This document shows, piece by piece, positions 34,876 through 43,437 of a DNA stretch of 64,000 nt; the stretch's first letter is position 1, and each line of letters begins with the position of its first letter. A program made the translations under genes and the position numbers. The DNA lies in the NCBI RefSeq assembly GCF_001005085.2, contig NZ_LBMU02000009.1, positions 1-64,000 on the forward strand, read 5' to 3'. The notes beneath the pieces are model-generated. The model saw only the letters and a program-made list of their open reading frames with translations. It was not told where the DNA came from and did not search any database. Source of the stretch: Streptomyces humi. GTDB taxonomy: Bacteria > Actinomycetota > Actinomycetes > Streptomycetales > Streptomycetaceae.

Positions 34876-37071
34876 ATGCCCCGCTTCAGCATCATCGTCC
34901 CGTCCCACGGGGTCGCCGGCCGGCTCTCCCAGGCGCTGGACTCGGTCCTCGCCCAGTCCTTCGGCGACCTGGAGCTGATCCCGGTCTGCGACGGTCCCGA
35001 CGCCCCGGCCGCCTCGGTCGCCGCCGGATACGCCGAGCGGGACGCCCGGGTGGTTCCGGTGCACTCACCGCCGTCCGCCGGACTGGCCGGGGCCCGCAAC
35101 GCGGGGATGCGGGCGGCCCGCGGCAGGTACCTGCTGTTCCTCGACGGCGACGACCTGCTGGTGCCGGGCGCGCTGGCGCGGCTGGCCGGGCGGCTCACCG
35201 ACACCGGTGACGTGGACGTCCTGTACTTCGGGCACGAGCGGGCACCGTGGTGGGAGGGCGAGCCGACCGCCCCGGCGGCACCGCTGCTGGCGGCCGCCCC
35301 GCCGGGCCCGTGCGCACCGGAGCAGGCGCCGGAGCTGACCGGGGTGGCACTGCCGGCCTGGAGCGCGGCCTACCGCCGTGACTTCGTCGTGGACCGGCGG
35401 CTGGTGTTTCCCGACGGGCACTTCACGGACGTCGGCTGGGGCGGTCTGGCCACCGTCGCCGCCGAGCGGATCGCGGCGCTGCGGTCGGTGGTCGTACGGC
35501 ACCGGCTGCGCCGGCAGGGCAGCCGGCAGAACCTGCCAGGTGCGCACCAGCAGGACCTCCTCGACCAGGCGGAACTGGTGCTGGAGCGGGCGGCCGCGCT
35601 GCCAGGCGACCGGGCAGGGGCGCTGTTCGAGCAGGTCTTCGCGCTGGTGCTGCGGACGGCCGCGCGCCCGGACCGGATGCCGTCCGGGCACCGGGCCTTC
35701 TTCCGCCGGGCCGGACGGCTGCACCGCACCCACCGGCCGGCCGGGTTCCGGATGCCGGGCGGCAGCGTGGGCGTGCAGCACCGGCTCCTCGCGGCCGGGG
35801 CGTACACGGCGTTCCGCGCGCTGCGCGGGGCCAACCGGGTCGCGACAGCCGCGGCCGGTCGGCTGCCCCGGCCGCGGATGCCGCTCACCCGGCTGCGCTA
35901 CGCCCTGGAGCTGCGCCGCCCGCTGGACGCGAACCTCGCCGTGTACTGCGCCTACTGGGGGCGCGGCTACACCTGCAACCCGGCCGCGATCCACGCCGTG
36001 GCCCGCAACCTCGTCCCCCGCATCCACTCGGTGTTCCTGGTCGAGCCGGGCCGGGAACACACCCTGCCGAAGGGCGTCGACCACGCGGTGATCGGCAGCC
36101 GCCGCTACTGGCAGGTGCTGGCCCGCGCCAAGTACCTCATCAACAACGCCAACTTCGCCGAAGGGGTCGTCAAACGGCCCGGCAGCGTCCACCTCCAGAC
36201 GCAGCACGGCACCCCGCTGAAGAAGATGGGCGTCGACCAGTCGACGTACCCGGTGGTCGCCGCGCGCAGCGGCAGCTTCACCAGACTGCTCGGCCGCGTC
36301 GACCGCTGGGACTTCAACCTGTCCGCCAACCGCCACTCCACCCAGACCTGGGAGCGCGCCTTCCCCGGCTCGTACCAGGCACTGGAGTACGGCTATCCGC
36401 GCAACGACGTGTACTACACGGCGTCCGCCCACGACGTGATCCGGATCCGGCGCCGGCTGGGCGTCCCGGACGGCAGGACGGCCGTCCTGTACGCGCCGAC
36501 CCACCGCGACCACCACACCGGGTTCGAGCCCGGCCTCGACCTGGAGGCGTTCTGCGAGGCGGCCGGTGAGGACGTGGTCGTGCTGCTGCGCGCGCACTAC
36601 TTCTACGACCGGGGCCGGCCCACCGCCGGCACCGGCCGGGTCATCGACGTCACCGGGCACCACTCCACCGAGGACGTGTGCCTGGCGGCGGACGCGCTGG
36701 TCACCGACTACTCCTCCATCATGTTCGACTACGCCAACCTCGACCGGCCGATCGTGGTCTACGCCGACGACTGGGAGGTCTACCGGGAGACCCGGGGCGT
36801 CTACTTCGACCTGATGGCCGAGCCGCCGGGGCCGGTCGCCCGCACCCCCGAGGAACTGGCCCGGATCTTCCGCGACGGCTCCTGGCGCGGCCCGGTGTCC
36901 AAGGAGCTGCGGTCCGCGTTCCGGCAGCGGTTCTGCCAGTTCGACGACGGCCTGGCCGCCGAACGGGTGGTACGGCGGGTGCTGCTGGGCCAGCCGCCCG
37001 AGTCGGTCCCGGCGGTGATCCCGCTGGCGGAGCGCCTGCCCGCACCGGCCGCGACCCTCGTCAGGAGCTGA
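34876..37071 (+). CDS. Fused GT2 glycosyltransferase and CDP-glycerol glycerophosphotransferase (2 of 3)
   Basis: 731 residues from the ATG at 34876; the frame is open further upstream, overlapping the end of gene 1, but MPRFSIIVPSHG is the family start. The GT2 domain (to about 210) has FLDGDDLL; the region after it is more divergent than in the other two copies, with SHG in place of the first lysine-containing motif and DGPDAPA in place of DDRSPD. The glycerophosphotransferase domain is complete: QTQHGTPLKKMGVD, YGYPRNDVY, LYAPTHRDH, VTDYSSIMFDYANLDRPIVV. The altered GT2 donor-site residues suggest a different sugar donor or a weakened transferase. Confidence 0.87.
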   Translation: MPRFSIIVPSHGVAGRLSQALDSVLAQSFGDLELIPVCDGPDAPAASVAAGYAERDARVVPVHSPPSAGLAGARNAGMRAARGRYLLFLDGDDLLVPGALARLAGRLTDTGDVDVLYFGHERAPWWEGEPTAPAAPLLAAAPPGPCAPEQAPELTGVALPAWSAAYRRDFVVDRRLVFPDGHFTDVGWGGLATVAAERIAALRSVVVRHRLRRQGSRQNLPGAHQQDLLDQAELVLERAAALPGDRAGALFEQVFALVLRTAARPDRMPSGHRAFFRRAGRLHRTHRPAGFRMPGGSVGVQHRLLAAGAYTAFRALRGANRVATAAAGRLPRPRMPLTRLRYALELRRPLDANLAVYCAYWGRGYTCNPAAIHAVARNLVPRIHSVFLVEPGREHTLPKGVDHAVIGSRRYWQVLARAKYLINNANFAEGVVKRPGSVHLQTQHGTPLKKMGVDQSTYPVVAARSGSFTRLLGRVDRWDFNLSANRHSTQTWERAFPGSYQALEYGYPRNDVYYTASAHDVIRIRRRLGVPDGRTAVLYAPTHRDHHTGFEPGLDLEAFCEAAGEDVVVLLRAHYFYDRGRPTAGTGRVIDVTGHHSTEDVCLAADALVTDYSSIMFDYANLDRPIVVYADDWEVYRETRGVYFDLMAEPPGPVARTPEELARIFRDGSWRGPVSKELRSAFRQRFCQFDDGLAAERVVRRVLLGQPPESVPAVIPLAERLPAPAATLVRS

Positions 37072-37073
37072 CC

Positions 37074-39377
37074 GTGCCCCGATTCAGTCTGATCGTGCCC
37101 TGTTTCAAGGTGCAGGGCTTCCTGCGCGAGTGCCTCGACTCGGTCCTCGAACAGTCCTTCCACGACATCGAGGTGATCGCCGTCGACGACCGCTCCCCGG
37201 ACGGCTGCGGCGCCATCCTCGACGAGTACGCGGCCCGCGACCCCCGCGTGCGGGTGCTGCACCTTCCGGAGAACGTCGGCCTCGGCCGAGCCCGCAACGC
37301 CGGACTCCCCTACGCCACCGGCGAGTTCGTCCTCTTCCTCGACAGCGACGACACCCTCGTCCCGGGTGCGCTGCGCGCGATCGCCGACCGGCTCGCGGAG
37401 TCCGGCGACCCGGACGTGCTGGTCTTCGACTACGCCCGCACCTACTGGTGGGGCGGCACCCGGCGCAACGCCCTCGCGGAGGTCCTCGGCGCCCGGTCGG
37501 ACACCTTCACGGCGGCCGAACACCCGGCCGTCCTCGACCTGTTGATGGTCGTCTGGAACAAGGTCTACCGGCGGGACTTCGTCGAGGAGCACGGCTTCCG
37601 GTTCCCGCCGGGCTACTACGAGGACACCCCCTGGACCTTCCCGGTCATGCTCAGCGCGGCCCGGATCGCCACCCTCGACCGGATCTGCCTGAACTACCGC
37701 CAGCGCCGCCAGGGCAACATCCTGTCCACCACCAGCCGCAAGCACTTCGACGTCCACGACCAGTACCAACGGGTCTTCGCCTTCGTCGACTCCCGGCCGG
37801 AACTGGCGCACTGGCGGCCCTACCTGCACCGGAAGATGGGCGAGCACTGCCTGGACATCCTGGCCAAGCCGGACCGGCTGCCGCCCGCCGCGCGGGCCGA
37901 GTTCTTCCGGCGCACGGCGGAGCTGTACCGGGCCTTGCGGCCGGAGGGGGCCGACCTGGGCGTCCTGGGCGGCTCCTACACCGGGTACCGGCTCCGGCAG
38001 CAGGCCGGGCGGGCGGGCCGCGCGGGCGGCCGGCAGGCGCTGCGGGTACGGCGGGCGGCGGGCGTCCGGACCCGGCGCGCGCTCGGCGGTCTGCGTGCCC
38101 TGCGCCCGCTGGACGAGAACCTGGTCCTGTACTCGGCGTCCTCGCACCGGGGCCTGCTGGGCGACCCGGCGGCCGTGTACCGCGCGGCCCGGGAGATCGC
38201 GCCGGACCTGCGCGGTGTGTGGGTGGTGAAGGACGAGGAGGTGGCGGCGGGGCTGCCCGCGGGGGTGGCGCACGTGCTGCTGGACTCCCCGGAGTACCTG
38301 CGGCTGACCGCCCGCGCGAAGTTCTTCGTCAACGACGTCAACTGGCCGGGCACGCTGGTGAAACGGCCCGGGAGCGTGCACGTCCACACCCATCGGGGCA
38401 CCCCGCTCAAGTACCTGGGTGCCGACCTGCTGGGCAAGCCCGGCGCCCGGCTCGGCTTCGACGTGCCGCAGATGCTGCGCCGGGCCGACCGCTGGGACCA
38501 CAGCCTGGTCGCCAACCTCCACTCGGAGCTGGTCTGGGAGCGGGCCTACCCCTGCCACTTCACCTCGGCCCGCACCGGCAGCCCCCGCAACGACGTACTG
38601 GTCGACGCGGCCCGCGCGGGAGCGGGTGGTGCCGGCCGCAGTGCGGGTGCGGGTGGTGCCGGTGCCGGCGGCAGTGCGGGTGCGGGTGGTGCCGGTGCCG
38701 GCGGCAGTGCGGGTGCGGGTGTGGCGGGTGGGGGTTTTCGGGAGCGGTTCGGCATTCCGGCCGATCACACCGTCGTGCTCTACGCGCCGACCCGCCGCGA
38801 CCACGTCCGGGGCGGTCATGCCGACCGCATCGACCTGACCGGGTTCGCGGCCGATCTCGGGCCGGGCCACACCCTCGTGGTCCGGCTGCATCCGGCGCTG
38901 GCGGCCGGTCCGGCCCGCGGGCTCGGGCTGGCCGAGTTGCACCGGCGCGGGATCGTGGTCGACGCGACCGGCGAACCGCACGTGGAGGAGGTCATGCTGG
39001 CCTCGGACGTACTGGTCACCGACTACTCGTCGATCATGTTCGACTACGCCAACCTGGACCGGCCGATCGTCGTGCACGCCGACGACTGGCCCACGTTCAC
39101 CGCGAGCCGGGGCGCCTATCTCGACATCACCGCCGAGGCCCCCGGCCATGTCTCGCGCTCCTACCGGGAGTTGGCCTGGCTGTTCACCTCGGGCGGCTGG
39201 CGGGACGAGGAGTCGGCGCGGCTGCGGGCCGACTTCCGGTCCCGGTTCTGCGCGTTCGACGACGGAAGGGCCGCCGAACGCGTCGTACGGACGCTGCTGC
39301 TGGGCGGGTCGATGCCGCACGCCGCCGCCCGGGTGCCGGAGCCGGTCTCCGGACACGACCTGCTGGCGTCGACATGA
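37074..39377 (+). CDS. Fused GT2 glycosyltransferase and CDP-glycerol glycerophosphotransferase (3 of 3)
   Basis: 767 residues from the GTG at 37074, two bases after the previous stop and preceded by AGGAG. The GT2 domain (IVPCFKVQGFLRECLDSVL, DDRSPDGCG, FLDSDDTL) is close to that of gene 1. The glycerophosphotransferase half has THRGTPLKYLGAD, TGSPRNDVL, LYAPTRRDH and VTDYSSIMFDYANLDRPIVV. Between TGSPRNDVL and LYAPTRRDH a Gly/Ala/Ser linker of about 35 residues, made by a 33-bp repeat, is inserted; the other two copies have a short segment there. The linker should form a flexible surface loop. The next gene overlaps by ATGA. Confidence 0.87.
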   Translation: MPRFSLIVPCFKVQGFLRECLDSVLEQSFHDIEVIAVDDRSPDGCGAILDEYAARDPRVRVLHLPENVGLGRARNAGLPYATGEFVLFLDSDDTLVPGALRAIADRLAESGDPDVLVFDYARTYWWGGTRRNALAEVLGARSDTFTAAEHPAVLDLLMVVWNKVYRRDFVEEHGFRFPPGYYEDTPWTFPVMLSAARIATLDRICLNYRQRRQGNILSTTSRKHFDVHDQYQRVFAFVDSRPELAHWRPYLHRKMGEHCLDILAKPDRLPPAARAEFFRRTAELYRALRPEGADLGVLGGSYTGYRLRQQAGRAGRAGGRQALRVRRAAGVRTRRALGGLRALRPLDENLVLYSASSHRGLLGDPAAVYRAAREIAPDLRGVWVVKDEEVAAGLPAGVAHVLLDSPEYLRLTARAKFFVNDVNWPGTLVKRPGSVHVHTHRGTPLKYLGADLLGKPGARLGFDVPQMLRRADRWDHSLVANLHSELVWERAYPCHFTSARTGSPRNDVLVDAARAGAGGAGRSAGAGGAGAGGSAGAGGAGAGGSAGAGVAGGGFRERFGIPADHTVVLYAPTRRDHVRGGHADRIDLTGFAADLGPGHTLVVRLHPALAAGPARGLGLAELHRRGIVVDATGEPHVEEVMLASDVLVTDYSSIMFDYANLDRPIVVHADDWPTFTASRGAYLDITAEAPGHVSRSYRELAWLFTSGGWRDEESARLRADFRSRFCAFDDGRAAERVVRTLLLGGSMPHAAARVPEPVSGHDLLAST
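38640..38721. repeat. 33-bp in-frame tandem repeat, Gly/Ala-rich loop
   Basis: Two perfect 33-bp units (38640-38672, 38673-38705) and a partial third, encoding SAGAGGAGAGG. Flanking bases from about 38614 are a decayed version of the same pattern. Confidence 0.92.
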
Positions 39378-40651
39378 GACCGCGTACCTGGGTTCTCGTG
39401 CTGGCCGCCGTGTGCGCGGTGCTGCAACTCGCCGACGTCACCGGCCGGGACACCCCCGACTCCAAGAACTACGTGTCGTACGCGCTGACGCTCGGTGGTG
39501 CGGGCAAGCGGCAGGCGGCGGCCGAGACGGTCGACTGGGTGTGCGCCGGCCGGGCGTCGGCGGCGCGGCGCGCGCAGAGCGTGGACGTGCTGCGCTTCCA
39601 CGCACCGAGCCCGGCGGGCCGGGTGTACACCGACTGCCGGTCCGCGGAACTGGCGCGGGTGACGCGGCGGTTGAGGGCGGGCGGCGCCCAGACGGACGGG
39701 CACATCGTGCCGTTCGTGGGTCCCCGGTTGCGGGCCGTCTTCGAGGTGCGGCCCGGTTATCCGGTGTTCCTGCTGCCGTTCGTCACCGTGTTCGGGGTGA
39801 CGTGGGGGGTGTGGCTGGCGAGCGTGCTGGTCACGGTCGCGGGCGGGGTGCTGGTCTTCCTGGTCCTGCGGACGCTGTCGGTCCCGGTGCCGCTCGCGCT
39901 GACCGGCCAGGCCCTCTACTACGTCCTGCCGGTCGGTACGACCGCGATGCGTCCGATGGCCGAGGGCCTGCTGCTGGCGCTGACCCTGACGGCGGTGTGG
40001 GGCTGCGCGCTGGCCCTGACCCGGCGGGCGCGGACGGGCACGGCGCTGGTCGCGGGCGCGCTGCTCGCGCTGTTCGCCGTGAAGCACTCGCAGGCGCTGT
40101 TCCTCGGGGCGGCCCTGGCCGGGGCGGGGGCGGCGGTCGCGCTGTGGCGCTGGCGGCACGGCCGGGCCCCCGGGCGCGGGATGGTGGCGATCGCGGCTGC
40201 CGGGTGCGTGGCGGTCGCGGGCACGCTGCTGCTGGCCCGGCTGCTGCGCTATCCCACCGAGGCGGAGAGCGTGCAGGACCTGCTGACCAACCACTACGCC
40301 CACCCGGACCGGCTCCGTCCGTGGCGGGAGTTCCTCCACCTGGAGTGGGACTTCTGGATGGAGTGGCTGCGCCGGCAGGCGAAGGAGCCCCTGTTCGCGG
40401 CCGCGCTGGCGGCCGGGGCGTGGGGGACGTGGCGGCGGCCCGCCTTCGGGGTCTTCCTGCTGGCGGCGGCGGGCACCGGGATCCTCACCCAGGCCGGGCA
40501 CCCGGACATCACCATCGGCGGCGACCGGCTGATCGTGCTGGCCTGGCTGCTGCCGGTGGTGGGGGTGCCGCTGCTCCTGGAGCCGCTCGCGCACCGGACG
40601 GCGGCGGTGCCCGCGCAGGGGGCCCGTGCGGCGGTCGGCGTCGCCCGATGA
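39374..40651 (+). CDS. Polytopic membrane protein, possible GT-C glycosyltransferase
   Basis: 425 residues, starting at the ATG that overlaps the previous stop. N-terminal helix, then an outer segment with TGRDTPDSKNYVSYALTL (an acidic motif near the start of the first loop, as in GT-C enzymes), two Cys (DWVCAGR and YTDCRS), and about eight more hydrophobic helices. There is no nucleotide-sugar-binding domain. By position, translationally coupled to the teichoic-acid-type fusion proteins, it may transfer or export a sugar from a polyprenyl carrier. Family not recognised with certainty. The DNA at its stop codon begins a 38-bp direct repeat. Confidence 0.7.
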   Translation: MRPRTWVLVLAAVCAVLQLADVTGRDTPDSKNYVSYALTLGGAGKRQAAAETVDWVCAGRASAARRAQSVDVLRFHAPSPAGRVYTDCRSAELARVTRRLRAGGAQTDGHIVPFVGPRLRAVFEVRPGYPVFLLPFVTVFGVTWGVWLASVLVTVAGGVLVFLVLRTLSVPVPLALTGQALYYVLPVGTTAMRPMAEGLLLALTLTAVWGCALALTRRARTGTALVAGALLALFAVKHSQALFLGAALAGAGAAVALWRWRHGRAPGRGMVAIAAAGCVAVAGTLLLARLLRYPTEAESVQDLLTNHYAHPDRLRPWREFLHLEWDFWMEWLRRQAKEPLFAAALAAGAWGTWRRPAFGVFLLAAAGTGILTQAGHPDITIGGDRLIVLAWLLPVVGVPLLLEPLAHRTAAVPAQGARAAVGVAR

Positions 40652-40735
40652 GGTGAGCGTCGAGGCCCTTTCTTCGGACCACTCGATGAGGTGAGCGTGA
40701 AAGTCTTTTCTTCGGACCACTCGATGAGGTGATGG
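40646..40735. repeat. 38-bp direct repeats at the end of the membrane protein gene
   Basis: Units begin at 40646 and 40684, with a third truncated copy at 40722. Each begins CGATGAGGTGAGCGT and ends TTTCTTCGGACCACT; the middle bases vary. The first unit contains the stop codon of the upstream gene. Confidence 0.9.
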
Positions 40736-40799
40736 TCGGCACATCCGACCGGGCGGGCGGGAACACCTCCCCAATGGTCCGCCCTGTCCGTTCCCGCCG

Positions 40800-42393
40800 G
40801 TGAGCACCGGCGCCCTGGTCCGGCGCGCCGCGCGCGGCTCCACGGCCCTGCGCGGCGGCCGTGTCCGCAGGCTCACCCCGTACCAGCTCTTCGGTCTGCT
40901 GTTCTGGCTGCTGATGACGCTGGCGTACTGGCGGTTGCCGCCGTGCTGCGACGCCGGCCGGCACGCGGCGGCGGTGGAAGGGCTGCGGGCCGGTCTGGCG
41001 GACCCCGCCGTCTCCCCGTACGTGCTCGCCCAGGGCGCGGTGGCGAGGCTGACCGGTCTGACCGGGTGGCAGGTGCTGCGGCTCTGCGGCCCGCTGAACC
41101 TGCTGGTGCTGCTGACCGGGCTGGGGCGGCTGGTCCGGGTGCTGACCCCGCGCCCGTTCGCGCCGGTGCTGGCGCTGGCCTTCATGGCGGTGCTGTGGGG
41201 CACGGAACCGGCCCCGGGCGGCGGCTCGGTGGCGCTGCTGCCGCTGGCCGGGGGCCTCGGCTATCCGTCCGCCTTCGCCCTCGGCCTCACGTTCTGGGCC
41301 TGGGCCCTGACCGGCGCCCGGGCCCGCGATCTGCGCCGGGTGCGCTATGTCGGCCCGACCGGCCTGCGCAGCCCGACCGGATACGCGGCGCTCGGCGTCC
41401 TGTACGGGGTGGTGGCGCTGGTCGACCCGGTGCTCGGGGCGGGCGCGGCGGCCGGCGCGGCGGCGTTCACGGCGGGCCGGCAGCGGGGGTGGCGGGCCGC
41501 GGTGTGGCTGCGGTGGGCACTGCTGTGCGCGGTGGCGGCCGGCGTGGTCGCCCTGGGAACACACGCCCACCTGCCGCCCCAGCCGTACGGACGGTACGAC
41601 GCGATGGCCACCCAGTGCTGGCTGGCCCTGCTGCCGGGCGTGCCCGCACTGTGGCTGCGGTCCCGGAGGGCAGCGGAGCCGCACAGGGACCGGCCGGACC
41701 GACGGCCGACGGGGCTGAGCGGGGGCCGGGCGGACCTGCGGGCGGTGGGGCCGAGCGAGGATCGGGCGGATCGGCGAGCGGCGGTACTGAGTGAGGATCG
41801 GGCGGATCGGTGGGCGGTGGGGCCGAGCGAGGACCGGTCCGTGTGGGGTGTTGTGTGGCGGGATCCGCTGGTGCTGCTGTTCGCGGCGGAGTGTCTGGTG
41901 ATGGCGGCGGGTGGCCGACGGCACGGCTTCGGGGAGCTGCTCGGTCTCGCGCTGCTGGCCCCGCAGTGCGCGCTGGCCGTGGAACTGGCGGCACCGCGGC
42001 CCTGGCCCGGGTGGCGGCGGGTGCTCGGCTGGGCCACGGCCGCCGGGGCCTGCCTGGGCTTCCTGGCCGCGCAGGCCGGTGCGGTCGTACCGCGTTCGGT
42101 GGACCCGGTCGGCTTCGTGCAACCGCCGCGCTGGCCGTCGTACGACTGGGCGGTGCGGCACATCGGCCCCGGCGAACCGGTGGTCACGGACGCGTACTAC
42201 GCCGTGCGCCTGCTCCCCGGCTACGGCGTCGAGCTGGCCGACGGCCACGACCACCACCCCCGGGTGCGCTGGCTGCTGCTGACGCGGCGGGAGCGGCTGC
42301 CCGCGGGGGCGGTGGTCGTGGACTGGAGCCGGCGGACCGGTGAGGTGCTCGCGCGGCTCACCCGGACGAGGGAACCGGTGGCGGCGCGGCCGA

Positions 42394-42407
<14 letters not shown>
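40800..42407 (+). CDS. Polytopic membrane protein with a repeat-containing loop
   Basis: 535 residues from a GTG at 40800 with no strong ribosome binding site. An N-terminal basic segment, then roughly ten hydrophobic helices; the first outer loop has CCDAGRHAAAVEGL with an acidic residue placed as in GT-C transferases. Around residues 295-345 a hydrophilic loop consists of a 12-residue repeat (SEDRADRxAxxP). The C-terminal 100 residues form a soluble domain (RWPSYDWAVRHIGPGEPVVTDAYYA) resembling those of integral membrane glycosyltransferases. Not assigned to a named family. Its end overlaps the converging ohrA gene by 14 bp. Confidence 0.7.
41682..41837. repeat. 36-bp in-frame tandem repeat
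   Basis: Units at 41682, 41718, 41754 and 41790 and a partial fifth at 41826, encoding 12-residue repeats such as SEDRADRRAAVL and SEDRADRWAVGP. Confidence 0.88.
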
Positions 42408-42810
<403 letters not shown>

Positions 42811-42891
42811 GGAAGACCATCCCTCTCGAGGTTGGTGGTTCGGTGTTCCGGCGGCTCCGTTCCGGCCGCCCTCACGACGACAAGTAGAGCA

Positions 42892-42915
42892 CACAACTAA
42901 GTTGTGCACAACTTA
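42892..42915. promoter_or_regulatory. Overlapping double palindrome, OhrR operator
   Basis: CACAACT-A-AGTTGTG (42892-42906) and the perfect 18-bp palindrome TAAGTTGTGCACAACTTA (42898-42915) share half-sites. They lie 28 bp before the ohrR ATG and 82 bp before ohrA, the expected place for OhrR to repress both. Confidence 0.85.
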
Positions 42916-42942
42916 ATGGCTCGCAAGCGCTACGATTGAGCC

Positions 42943-43425
42943 ATGACCGCGACGACTCCGACCCCCGCCCCCGAGGCAGAGTGGCTCCGTCTGGACCGCC
43001 AGATCTGCTTCTCCCTGCACGCCGCGTCCCGCGCCTTCAACGGCGTCTACCGCGTGATCCTCAAGGACCTGGGTCTCACCTATCCGCAGTACCTGGTGAT
43101 GCTGGTGCTGTGGGAAGAGGGCGACCTGCCGGTCAAGAAGCTCGGCGAACACCTGCGCCTCGACTCCGGCACCCTCTCGCCGCTCCTCAAGCGCCTGGAG
43201 GCGGCCGGCCTGGTCAGCCGGGAGCGCAGCGCACGGGACGAACGCTCGGTGGAGGTACGGCTGACGGAGGCCGGCACGGCGCTGCGGGAGCGGGCGTTGG
43301 AGGTGCCCCGCCGGATCGTCTCGGCGACCGGCTTCGACGTGGACGAGATCCGCGACCTCAAGGCCCGCCTGGACCAGCTGACGGGAACCCTGGACGCGGC
43401 GGCCCTGGAGGAGGGTTCCCGCTGA
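42943..43425 (+). CDS. ohrR: MarR-family organic peroxide sensor OhrR
   Basis: 160 residues. Winged-helix MarR fold with DRQICFSLHAASRAFNGVYR near the N-terminus, containing the single reactive Cys (about residue 23) that is oxidised by organic hydroperoxides to release DNA. The recognition region reads LGEHLRLDSGTLSPLLKRLE followed by the wing SARDERSVEVRLT. Represses itself and the divergent ohrA through the palindromes at 42892-42915. Confidence 0.96.
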   Translation: MTATTPTPAPEAEWLRLDRQICFSLHAASRAFNGVYRVILKDLGLTYPQYLVMLVLWEEGDLPVKKLGEHLRLDSGTLSPLLKRLEAAGLVSRERSARDERSVEVRLTEAGTALRERALEVPRRIVSATGFDVDEIRDLKARLDQLTGTLDAAALEEGSR

Positions 43426-43437
43426 CCGCCCCGCGGT

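Noticed and set aside
40646..40735. Phage or plasmid attachment site
   Set aside because: Direct repeats alone are not enough; there is no integrase gene, tRNA gene or change in composition nearby.
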